A stretch of 64,000 nucleotides of DNA, taken from the NCBI GenBank assembly GCA_949775045.1, contig OX459096.1, forward strand, positions 50,319,438-50,383,437. The letters run 5' to 3'. Shown here piece by piece: positions 1-13,404 of this stretch. Within the stretch, counting starts at the first letter, position 1. The number at the start of each line of letters is the position of its first letter. The translations under genes and the position numbers were made by a program. The notes beneath the pieces were generated by a model. The model saw nothing but the letters and a program-made list of their open reading frames with translations. It had not been told where the DNA came from and ran no database searches. This DNA is from Metridium senile. Taxonomy: Eukaryota > Cnidaria > Anthozoa > Actiniaria > Metridiidae.

Positions 1-952
1 AAGTTGCCTAAAATCGCCTAAAATTGACTTATGTCGTGTCTCATTTCCTCATTTTTGTCTTATAACGCCATAAACCGCATTAAATTAATCGACACTAGCT
101 ATAGGACTCGAGGCAGGCCTATAGTCCAATCAGCTTGACCAAAGGAAGGAGACCATTGACCATTGCTCGTAGCTAGTGTTTTACCAGTTTTTACGCCGTT
201 GAATAATTCAACTAATTGACTAATATTTGAATAGCTTTAAAGTTAGTAACGAGAAAAGAGTACCTTAATCTTCCCTATGTTTGTGATGAGAGAAAAGCGC
301 TCAGTTTACAGTGATGACGCTCGAACCGTGAATACTGACTTTGAGTTTTTTGGTAACTTTTTTTAACCCACATCCCATGAGCGAATAGATTAGAAATGTG
401 TTTTATCATGAACCCTTAGTGTAGTTGGACTCACTGCTTCATTTTTAGAGGTTTTGAAGCAGTAGAAAATTCAGAGAATAACACTGACATAAAATTAATT
501 AAGTATTCACGACTCGAGTATCCTCACTGTAATTCTGGGGGAATTAAAAGATTATTATTTAGGAAATGTCTTCTAATGTCAAATGATCGGCCTTCTTCAA
601 AGGGTTCAAAGGATTTTTGAATCAAAATGATAATTGCAAAACACATATAAGACGATATTTTTCATAGATACAGATCTGAAAGAAGTAGGACTTTATTTGA
701 AGAAATAACAACAGCATTAAATCGAACTAACAAATTTAACACTGCACTTCAATCATATGCAAAATGTGTTGCGGTTTCTCGTTCAAAATACTGATTACTG
801 CTCGTTGTGATAGAGGCTAAGGCCAACCAATTCCAATTGAACATTGAATTAAATTGAAGAAAGAGGCTCAAAGCCAAGTCAAATGACAAAATTGGGGACT
901 CAGGGGTAACTGAATCGGGTATGTTCATCGTTAAAAACACCCCTTAAAGATA

Positions 953-1123
953 CAGTGGTACGTCTATTAAGCGGTCACCCATTAAGCAGTCACCCTATAT
1001 TAGGCGGCCACAATAAAAAGTCCCAAATATATTCCTATACCTATTTTATACCTCTATTCAGCGGCCAACCTCTATTTAGCGGCCACTTTGGAAAGTCCCG
1101 AGGGTGCCTTAATAGAGGTACCC
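953..1123. mobile_element. Pogo/Tigger-type MITE, CAGTGGTAC ends
   Basis: The element starts CAGTGGTACGTCTATTAAGC and closes with the inverted counterpart CCTTAATAGAGGTACC. Its interior repeats an ATTAAGCGGCCAC-like unit several times. A shorter member of the same style lies at 27087-27183. It sits inside another repeat: the sequence before it (895-952, with AAACACCCCTTAAAGATA) and after it (GGGCGTGACAGGGAC) matches the two halves of a repeat that is uninterrupted near 6058-6165. Non-autonomous; no transposase is present. Confidence 0.6.
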
Positions 1124-1708
1124 TTTTAAAAGGGCGTGACAGGGACAATATTTAACCCCTATATACTGAGATACCGCATAAAACAGAAAACCAAAAAGCG
1201 CTGGAAAGTGTGCGAAATTAAAGGGATCTGCGATACCTTTTTCGATACCCTATAAGATCGCTGTTTTTTACTACTAAGAGATACGACAGGCATACCTCGA
1301 TGTTTCTAGCTACACTGAAGTTTACAAGTAGTGTAGTTGTAGTTTACACAATTTTAAAATAAGGTTATACAACTAACTTTATCAATAAAACCTTTTAGTT
1401 TAATTTTGAGGACTTTATCCCTAATTAATCACTGTAAAAATAGGCATGAAGTGGCTCACTATTTGTCTTACTTCCAGACGGGAAGAGATAACTCTTGACA
1501 CGTACACTGTCAATATCTAGACACATAAGGTGTTTTCTTACAAGTGTTCAATTATTATAGCTATGAAATATCTTGTTTCTCTATACTAGTTTCGTGTCTG
1601 ATATACCCGCTATTTCACAAAAGTTAGACTTTGAATAATTGTGAATAATACTGTGAATAATGGATACCGAATTATTGTGCATTCCAAGAAAGACCGAAAT
1701 ACATTATA

Positions 1709-1943
1709 CAGCTGTTTCAAAAAACGTACAATACTGAATAGTGCATTCCAAGGCCAAAGGGCATTGTGGGTCATTTGAAATGATAATATAGATAGTGTTA
1801 GCTCGTATATAGTTTTGAATCTAGTGCACTAACAATAAAATAACTAATTATTATTTAGTTTACTTTAAACAATATTACATGACCCACAATGCATTTCGGT
1901 CTTGCAATGCACTATTCAGTATTCTACGTTTTTTAGATAGCTG
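1709..1943. mobile_element. MITE with CAGCTRTTTC ends (copy 1)
   Basis: Long imperfect terminal inverted repeats: CAGCTGTTTCAAAAAACGTA at the left and the matching complement ending TAGATAGCTG at the right. The arms contain a segment reading GGGCATTGTGGGTCA and its complement. TA dinucleotides flank both ends, as expected for Tc1/mariner-type insertion. A second copy is at 43454-43725. No coding capacity. Confidence 0.75.
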
Positions 1944-1992
1944 TATATATCCTATGTTATTGTAGAAAGAACAATTTCAAAGTTATTTACAC

Positions 1993-2206
1993 CCGGGGGA
2001 ATTCCTTTCTCCAAGTGGTAGGGGTGACCGACGTCTCCTTTTAGGTTTGAAAATATTTCCTGTGCGTACTTTTTAGGTTTTGGCTCAAATTAAAACTCAA
2101 TACGCATCACAAAGCTTCAACAATTTTTTAAATTCATCCGTAGCTTTTAGGGGTCATTAAATCAACCGCCGATCATCTCTACGACTTGGACAAAGGGAGA
2201 ATTATT
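1993..2206. mobile_element. MITE, 'CCAAGTGGTAGGGGTGA' family (copy 1)
   Basis: Inverted arms carry CCAAGTGGTAGGGGTGACCG at the left and a diverged counterpart (CGATCATCTCTACGACTTGG) at the right. The interior has TTTTAGG-type units. A longer and better preserved copy is at 7407-7684. Boundaries are approximate. Confidence 0.55.
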
Positions 2207-2311
2207 CGCTGATGAGAATATTGTTGGAGAGACATCACGCCCCCAGTTACCTTGTTCTTTCTTAAAAATTTTAAAAAATTTCTTGAAATTGATTAGAACG
2301 TTTTCCAGTAA

Positions 2312-2509
2312 GGGGTGGACCATTAGACTTTTGAGGGGGGGTTGGGCAAATACCCCCAAAAAATTCGAGCACGGCATTAAAGAAAAAAAAATCGTGCACA
2401 GCAACAATGACAAAAGAATATTCGTGCAATTCAAGTTGAAAAAAAGTTCCTGCACATACGTAGAACCCACCCCCCCCCCCCCCCCTCAAAAATCTAATGG
2501 TCCACCCCT
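2312..2509. mobile_element. MITE with GGGGTGGACCATTAGA ends
   Basis: Terminal inverted repeats begin GGGGTGGACCATTAGACTTT and end AAATCTAATGGTCCACCCC. G-rich and C-rich runs lie just inside each end. Short open frames here are by-products of the palindrome, not genes. A related but degenerate fragment is at 60370-60555. Confidence 0.7.
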
Positions 2510-3129
2510 AACCAGGTTTGATATGCTAATTGAGATTGCTAATTGAGATTGCTAATCAGTAACATATATAGCATTTAAAATTCTCAGAATTCGATCATTT
2601 ACAAATTTGGCTGAAGACCTTTTTTATTATCCGATCCCTGTATCCAGAATCTGTACTGAGTTCTGTACTCTATTCATCTACAATTACTCAGCTTTGCTCT
2701 TTGAACACGTTTTAGCCATTGGCAAGTGTTTTTACATGCAAGAAAGAAAAAACTAAAATTTACAACAGTTTGCAGTAAAACTTAAGCGTTCTAACATTGA
2801 AAACGTCTTCACCCAGAATAGTAAAGAATCACAGTCAAAATTGGGTTATGATTAGCATATTAACAAACTCATAAACATCTCAAACACTGGTTATGGGAAA
2901 ACATTAATTTATAACTTGGAATACACTTCAATATTCACATGTAATTCATCCTTTTTTGAAATAGCGGTATAGTACAGAACAACAAACTAACTTCAGGCTC
3001 ATTCTCACTACACTATCTTTTCGGCCATTGATCTTTAGGCTTTTTTCTACAATAAAAGAAAGACATCAATCGGTCAGTGCCCGTGGTCGGTGTGACCGTA
3101 ATGTGGAGGTTTAAATGCACAGTAAATAT

Positions 3130-5859
3130 TCAGGCTGACAAGAAAATACAAAATAGATATTTAGGCAATGTGTACGCAATATGGGTCAATCGTTGCATGG
3201 TGAAGATTACAGCAAATATCTGGGTCCCAATGTTGACAGTGTTTAGTGATAGCCACAAACTAGTTGTTGTATATAAACATTGAAAAGGGGTGGCGGTGTA
3301 AAAGGAGAAATTTGCTACGTATACCTTGCGACGCAGCATTTCAAGGATTTCACTATTTTCAGTGCCATCTTCGTAAGGTCTTCCATCCGGGAATTTACCT
3401 TTAGTTTCCGCACCCTGTGTTATAACCAGAAACGAAGTAACACTTTTTGTAAACTATTTTGGTTGGTTGGTTGGTTGGTTGGTTGGTTGGTTGGTTGGTT
3501 GGTTGGTTGGTTGGTTGGTTGGTTGGTTGGTTGGTTGGTTGGTTGGTTGGTTGGTTGGTTGGTTGGTTGGTTGGTTGGTTGGTTGGTTGGTTGGTTGGTT
3601 GGTTGGTTGGTTGGTTGGTTGGTTGGTTGGTTGGTTGGTTGGTTGGTTGGTTGGTTGGTTGGTTGGTTGGTTGGTTGGTTGGTTGGTTGGTTGGTTGGTT
3701 GGTTGGTTGGTTGGTTGGTTGGTTGGTTGGTTGGTTGGTTGGTTGGTTGGTTGGTTGGTTGGTTGGTTGGTTGGTTGGTTGGTTGGTTGGTTGGTTGGTT
3801 GGTTGGTTGGTTGGTTGGTTGGTTGGTTGGTTGGTTGGTTGGTTGGTTGGTTGGTTGGTTGGTTGGTTGGTTGGTTGGTTGGTTGGTTGGTTGGTTGGTT
3901 GGTTGGTTGGTTGGTTGGTTGGTTGGTTGGTTGGTTGGTTGGTTGGTTGGTTGGTTGGTTGGTTGGTTGGTTGGTTGGTTGGTTGGTTGGTTGGTTTAGT
4001 GGTTATAGTACTGACAGACTAACTCACCATATCAATGAGCCACCTGACCAGGTCTGTGTTTCCATTATCAATAGCAATCATAAGAGGGGTGTAGTCATCT
4101 TCGTCAGACAACTGCAGTACAATCATCAATATTAGCAAATATGCTCGTTGATAAGATATTTTGCAGAACAAATGGAGCATTTATATCGTACACAACTATT
4201 CATGTTACCTACCGTTTCAAGAATTAATGAAACATATAGATTTGCCATTCAAAGGCCATACTAATGCGTTTTGGGGGTTTCGCCTTGCTTTCTGGCACAG
4301 AAAATACGATCGAAACAGTGGTGTATGTCTTCGATAACATGTTTTCTTGTCCGTTTTCAGCGGTCTAGCTAGGGAGGACCGATAAAAAAAACCTCTCCAA
4401 AAACTCACAAGTGCATGCAGACTCAAAACTTTTTCTTCAAAAACGGAGGTTGCTACAAATGCACACATTACTGGATTAAGAAGAAGTTTGACTGGCAAAA
4501 AAACGAATGCGCTAGAAAGACAACTGAATCAGTAATTCGAGAAAATGGAGCTCGCCTAGGAGTGTAGACGGTTTTATGCACTTGTCGAATGAGACAAAAG
4601 CTGATTGTCGGAGTTTCCTGATGATTTTCAAATGTATAAACGATTTAAAATAAAAAAAAAACAAATTAAGTTTAAATTTAATTAAATTTCCAGTTTGATA
4701 TGAATTAAAATTAGTCAAAACAAATATTGAGCGTAGCGTGACGTATTGGTTCGTGTGAGCAATGCCTCAGTGAGCCCATTGTCGACTAAGATATTGTTAG
4801 CATTTCTTGTTATGTTAGGCTTTTTTTTAAGCTTGGTATAATGAAAACCTGCATTGTAGCTTAAAGCAGGGTATTGCACGTAATTACAAATAAATATTTA
4901 GACTTAACGCTGAATTATTGGAGTTTCATTGGCATTAATTTTAACTTTTTGATGTGACCATCAAAGCAAATTAAAAAGAAAATAATATTTTTGTACTTTT
5001 GTACTTTAGCAAACTCATGCAATTAAAACATTCAGTTGATAACTTTATCCAGCAGGCTTCGTACAATCGGCCCCTGTATTACAAACAATTCGCCTTGTAT
5101 ATGATTAATCGTTTCAAAAATAAACAAGCTTGTGCCAAAGCTTTAGGTCTCGTCAGATCAACAAAGCTATTGTTTATCTTAACTCAAACATAACAATGAA
5201 GGATGGTTAAATATTTGATAGTAATATTATACTAACATTGACATCAGCCTTAAGTTTGGTCACCAACACTGAAGCAATTCTTTTCTTGTTTTCTTGGATG
5301 GCAAAATGCAGCGGTGGACGGCCATTTTTTATGGGAGCATTCACATACTGACCCTACGGGAAGTACACAAAAATGCAAGCACTATTAGATTTCACGCTGA
5401 TAAAGAAAGCATAAAGTGTAAACACAGAATATCGAAGAATGTTTGTTCATATATATTTGCAGTTGGTCAAGTTAAATAACACCCTTTCTAAATAAAACTA
5501 TTTAGCCATCAATTGATAGGTACGAATTGATTAACTTCAAAAGTTTGTTCAACTTTTAATGACTTTTCGTTCTAACCATCATTGCATTGAGCTCGGAACT
5601 AATAATCAAATAAACACTCAGTTGGCTTCTAATATAAAGAATTATAATTTGGTGGAGTAGATAGTCTTAAAACATATACAATATAGACATATCATGATAA
5701 ATTTAAGAATTTCCTTTTTGTACATCCTTATTATAAATGACTTTAGCTAGTGTCGAAAAGGCTATACTATTAATACACCCATTATCAACACACCGGTCTT
5801 CGCAGTAGTTTTTCGACTTCAATAAGGCTATCAGATCGAATAGCATTCACAAGACTCAT
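3130..5859 (-). CDS. Myotrophin-like ankyrin protein, second tandem copy
   Basis: Four exons on the minus strand, all joined in phase 0: 5859-5794 ([12 protein letters not shown]...), 5347-5237 (...[16 protein letters not shown]...), 4111-4028 (...[13 protein letters not shown]...) and 3414 onward ([20 protein letters not shown]...). Donors are GTGTGT, GTTAGT and GTGAGT; acceptors end in CAG. Exon sizes and phases match the copy at 6878-10556 almost codon for codon. Family knowledge: myotrophin (V-1) is an ankyrin-repeat protein of about 118 residues that binds the actin capping protein CapZ. Unlike copy 1 there is no stop after the normal C-terminus (EILEMLRRK). The frame runs about 64 more residues to a stop at 3132-3130, giving about 181 residues, unless the transcript splices at the possible donor AAG|GTATAC (exon end 3325). 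Intron 3 holds the long GGTT array. The last exon is therefore uncertain; the first three are well supported. Confidence 0.7.
3461..3996. repeat. (GGTT)n microsatellite, about 134 uninterrupted units
   Basis: About 536 bases of perfect GGTT repeat. It lies in intron 3 of the second myotrophin-like gene, between the exons at 4028-4111 and 3414. Because four is not a multiple of three, it is open in all frames and yields spurious Gly-Trp-Leu-Val open frames that should not be annotated as proteins. Confidence 0.97.
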
Positions 5860-6057
5860 GGCTTCTTTTAAGACGTCTTACTTGCGTTAGTTTGTTTGTC
5901 GGTAAGTCAGTTCGGGTGGAAAGGATTTTTCATGACAACAAGTTGTCAGTAATAATGACAGTTCCGACTGCATTCCGACAACCTGCCGAGCGTAAACGAA
6001 TCCATAACTAACATTCTTGACAGCGGTATGTTTAAACAGGCCCGGCCGAGGAGGAGG

Positions 6058-6240
6058 GGACTGTACAGGAGTAAAAGTATCGGGTATGGTCAGGGAGAAT
6101 TTTCAAAAACGCACCTAAAACTCGATACCGAAAGTGGGCGTGTCAAGGACTATTTTAAGGCTCTAAGCAACACAAAAACAAAAATCTCTTCTTTCCCGAG
6201 ACCCTAAAACTGGATACCAAGAAATTGGTATCGAGATTGA
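6058..6240. mobile_element. Degenerate repeat with ACCCTAAAAC / GGTATCGAG units
   Basis: Contains GGAGTAAAAGTATCGGGTAT, AAAAACGCACCTAAAACTCG and GTGGGCGTGTCAAGGAC. It resembles the host repeat split by the MITE at 953-1123, and a fragment at about 44405-44470 (GGGGTAAAAGTATTTGGTAT). No inverted repeat is intact and boundaries are approximate. Confidence 0.4.
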
Positions 6241-6418
6241 AAATTTCCAATTTGAATACACAAAAAGATACAAAATATAGGTAATACTTAAAATACGATG
6301 AGCATACTCGATAGACTTACCACCGAGTCCTCCGTCCTAACCCCACCCCCCTAACCTCTACCCCGCGTCCTCCGGGGAACTCTTTTCTAAATACAGTCAG
6401 TAACGTTGTCCAAGTAGA

Positions 6419-6490
6419 AGTGTGGGGGAGGGGGAGGGGAGGGGAGGGGAGGGGGAGGTTGAGGTTGAATGGAGGGGGAGGGGGATGGAT
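6419..6490. repeat. GGGGA-rich low-complexity tract
   Basis: Imperfect runs of GGGGAGGGGAGG on the plus strand, a purine-rich tract just downstream (minus-strand sense) of the first myotrophin copy's 3' end. No function can be read from it. Confidence 0.8.
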
Positions 6491-6877
6491 ACATGTACGG
6501 TAGTATAGGAGATGGATGCGCAATTACTTACTAGCAGGAATTCGTATAAGTAAATTCTGATTAACTTTGATCATGCATACGATGGCAGGCAGTTTATTCG
6601 CCTGATTACTATTTTTTCTTTAGTATATAGACAAATAAGAAAAACAGCGAAACAAGCTAGCGAAACAAGCGAACAAACAAATAATCATAATTATTATAAT
6701 GATAAATAAACAGACGTCAGACAAATAACAAAAGCCAAACCAAGAGCATTATATCTTTTTATCAAGGTTTCTCTTTATAGTAATACAGCATATTGGAATA
6801 GATGTGATCAAGATCCGGTCATATATATAGAGACCATCTAAGGTTGTGATAGATATAAGTTATAATAAATTATTCTT

Positions 6878-10556
<3,679 letters not shown>

Positions 10557-11376
10557 AGTATATCTCAGCAGTAGTCGTACCCAGATATGGATGCACACTT
10601 CAAATGCTAAAAGACTACTCAAAGAATTTGAGGGTGCGTCTATGACGTCACGTGACTTACTGTATTTGGTCGCGTAAACAGTTGATAAAAGTAACTTACA
10701 ACTTCGACCCCTTTTGGTAATTAGCAGAAATTTGAAACAGTTCAGAGACGCGCTATGGAATTATGAAATATAAGCCTTTTGTTTTTGTCTGTTATTAAGT
10801 TAGGAAGAGTTCATAGTATCTCCAACGACCAATAGATTACGGTATGTTGACGTACATGTCAATCTACGTTAATCCATGCGATATACGAGACCTATTTATA
10901 CAGACGACACAGGTAGCCCAAAATAAAAGTCTAGAAGTGTCTGACAACCACAGTACCTAATGAACATTCTTTAAAACGTTTTTCATAATTTTCATTTATT
11001 TAATTTACATCTTTTACAAGAAATGTGTCATATAATATGAAAAGGTTGAAATGAATAAATAACTGAATCTGAAATAATTACATCAATTTTTAGCAAACGT
11101 AATTAATTCACACTTATTATATATATTTGTCATTTTCAGCATGACAACATTCCTGTAACGCTAAAACTATGCCTTTTTGGAATAGTCCTGCTTTGTAAAA
11201 CATATATTGAGTATGTAAAGCAGGCTTTTTGATGCAGTATTATCTCGATTAAAAATAGACACAGCTAAAGGAACTTTTCTAATCTTGAAACCTTTTGTGT
11301 CGGAATCATATCGATTACAATATCTTAAGGTGGCGACTACTGCAGATATAGTTTGACCCTAAAGAGTCCCGGGGGA
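10557..11376. other. Upstream region of myotrophin copy 1, no gene seen
   Basis: This stretch contains the presumed promoter and 5' UTR of the minus-strand myotrophin gene at its left edge. I see no exon with acceptable splice signals and no clear inverted repeat. The short open frames are not supported by any recognisable motif. Confidence 0.5.
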
Positions 11377-11520
11377 CTATATTGGGGGGGGGGGGGACTC
11401 CCTATTGAAAGAGGGTGGGAATGCTCGCAGAAAATTCTGAAAGTGACCCCTAAAAGGGACCTGTATTTTGAGGTGATGGGCGTGGCAGTGATGAAATTTC
11501 ACCCCTAAGAGGGACCAGAA
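11377..11520. mobile_element. Partial repeat, GGGACTCCCTAT...ACCCCTAAAAGGGACC
   Basis: Begins with a G run and GGGACTCCCTATTG, then GGGTGGGAATGCTCG and two ACCCCTAA(A/G)AGGGACC units. It resembles the CTAAAAGG repeats at 7407-7684 in style. The matching right arm is missing, so it is a truncated or decayed element. Confidence 0.5.
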
Positions 11521-11998
11521 AGGAGATTAAAATAAAAATCAATCTTTGAAAGTATAGTAGAAAGTATAGTTTGTATGCTCACTTCTTTGACCTCATTTGA
11601 AAAGTTTATTTTTCTGTCTTGTCTAGATCCCTGAATATCTATTTTTACAGAAACAAATAGTACAGTCACGATTGTAGTGATATCAGAGTAGAGAGAGGCT
11701 TTCCTATATAAACTCCCGCCTTGCCTCAAAAACTATGCCAGCACAGAATGTTTTAAAAAACAACTGAAGACGTTTTCAATTTAATAAAACTAACATTTGA
11801 CATTATTTTTGGATTTAATCAGTAGTTGCTTAGTGATACTGTATCAACACTTACATATTTGTAACTGATCATGAAGTTGAAGTTGACTTTATTGATACAG
11901 GGTAGCCCATCATTCAGCCATAGCCTGATATCCAAAGGGACCCTGGTTTTTTTTTAATACTTTTATTACAAACACATATACTTTTACAATAACAACCA

Positions 11999-12121
11999 AC
12001 TAAGATTTAATTATTTACAATTAATGAGTAACATACTAGGTGTGTTACACTAGATGATGTTTTGATACTAAGATTTAATTATTTACAATTAATGAGTAAC
12101 ATACTGGTGTGTTACACTAGA
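11999..12121. repeat. Tandem duplication of a 60-68 bp unit in the LINE 3' region
   Basis: The segment CTAAGATTTAATTATTTACA...GTGTGTTACACTAGAT occurs twice in direct orientation, at about 12000-12055 and 12068-12121, differing by one or two bases. It lies between the LINE remnant's stop and its poly-A end. Confidence 0.85.
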
Positions 12122-12664
12122 TTTTTTTTTTTTATTTACAAATATTATTACAAATGTCAACATAAAAAAGAAAACAAAATTACAATAAATCAATAACATG
12201 GCTTAGTCTGATATGATTAATTAATTTGAATTGCTGTTATTAGTTTTTCCCATTTTTTATTATGGCTATCTATTTTATTCTTATTTGCAGCCACTCTTCG
12301 TTCTATTTTTTCATATTGTTTTAATAAGTTTTTAAAACAATCTAAAAACGGTGGTTTTTGTTTTTCTCTTTGTTTGTAAATTGAATATTTATATAATAAT
12401 ATGATAAAGTTTTCAGTTATATCATCTACTCCCAATATTATATTATCTTTATTTGAGCTTGGTAGTGCAATATCATATTGTTCAAGCCAAGAGCGTATTC
12501 CAAAATAATAATTTTTTGCTTCGATGCATTCCACAAATAGATGGTCTATTGTTTCTAGATTCGTATGGCAAACAGAACAAGTAGGATCTTCACTTATTTT
12601 AAAACGGTGTAAGTCTCGATTTAAATAGAGGATATTGTTGAGTATCTTGTATTGGAACATTCTA

Positions 12665-12814
12665 GAGTGGTTTTCATTAACCCGTGAAACACACTTTAGC
12701 GTATTACACACTATTACACTTTGGTTCTTTTGTATTTTGTTGTCTTACATGACTATTACGATCTATTACACTTTAGCTATTACACTTTGTTTCACGGGTT
12801 AATGAAAACCACTC
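12665..12814. mobile_element. 150-bp MITE (GAGTGGTTTTC ends) nested in the LINE
   Basis: Perfect or near-perfect terminal inverted repeats start GAGTGGTTTTCATTAACCCG and continue through GTTTCACGGG. TA flanks both sides (12663-12664 and 12815-12816). The interior has repeated TATTACACTTT units. It interrupts the LINE reading frame between ...KSYLR and MFQYK, so it inserted after the LINE. A relative with GAGCGGTTTTC ends is at 26483-26626. Confidence 0.9.
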
Positions 12815-13202
12815 TAAGATATGATTTTATAGTAGTTGTATATATTCTTCTATAGATTTTAACCCAATCGAATTGTCCATTAGTATTAGTAATTCGCTTT
12901 TTTATATTCTTTTGCGATGTAGGGATTTTGAATTTATCCTGTACAATATCATCATATATTTGTTTGGTTGTAACTTTGTCAATTTTTGTTGTTTTCTGTC
13001 CAAATTTAAGGTGAATGTTTTCACTTAAAAGGGACCCTGTTCAATAAAACTACTTATACAATTCTCATCATTAATATCTTCCTATGCAGTTACGGCAATC
13101 AATTTTTTGAATCAATTTGTAAGGGCACCGAGAATTATTGGGATGTACTAGAAATCTTGAGAAATAAATTTATTAAATTTTAAAAAAATATAGAGTACAA
13201 AT

Positions 13203-13327
13203 ACTAAAAGTGTGCAATACTTTGTACTATTTACCACTAAATAGTGTTGATTAAACAATAGAGAACAAAAGAATTTGCATAATTTAGCAGTATTTAGTGG
13301 TATTTATGTTGCACACTTTTAGTGTTT
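13203..13327. mobile_element. Short MITE just upstream of the DHHC gene
   Basis: Inverted arms: ACTAAAAGTGTGCAATACTT at the left and its counterpart ending TTGCACACTTTTAGTGTTTG at the right, both containing CACTAAATA(G/C)TG-type sequence. It ends about 78 bases before the ATG at 13405, so it must form part of the proximal promoter or 5' UTR. Confidence 0.75.
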
Positions 13328-13404
13328 GAAGTGTTGTGGCGAGCCTGCAATGTATGCAAGCAGCGGTTTCACTCTGAGAAGGTAGAGAATCCTGGTATTG
13401 AAAG

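Larger units (their letters stand above)
11946..13027 (-). pseudogene. 5'-truncated LINE, C-terminal reverse-transcriptase remnant
   Basis: The minus-strand frame at 12711-12217 encodes the C-terminal zinc-binding region of a non-LTR reverse transcriptase (FQYKILNNILYLNRDLHRF, then CSVCH...IDHLFVEC). The preceding part (GQFDWVKIYRRIYTTTIKSY) lies at about 13025-12820, interrupted by the MITE at 12665-12814. A poly-A tract (plus-strand T run at about 11947-11955) marks the 3' end. The whole insertion is flanked by a 12-base direct repeat AAAGGGACCCTG at 11934-11945 and 13028-13039, which I read as the target-site duplication. Only the 3' end of the element is present, so it cannot be functional. 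The style of the C-terminus is L1-like. Confidence 0.85.

Noticed and set aside
2162..2546. Overlapping open frames on both strands
   Set aside because: Explained by the palindromic MITE at 2312-2509.
3280..4135. Long open frames of Gly-Trp-Leu-Val repeats on the plus strand
   Set aside because: Produced by the GGTT microsatellite, open in every frame; it lies in an intron of the minus-strand gene.
4217..4498. 93-codon minus-strand open frame inside intron 2 of myotrophin copy 2
   Set aside because: No similarity to a known family, and the neighbouring exons splice cleanly without it.
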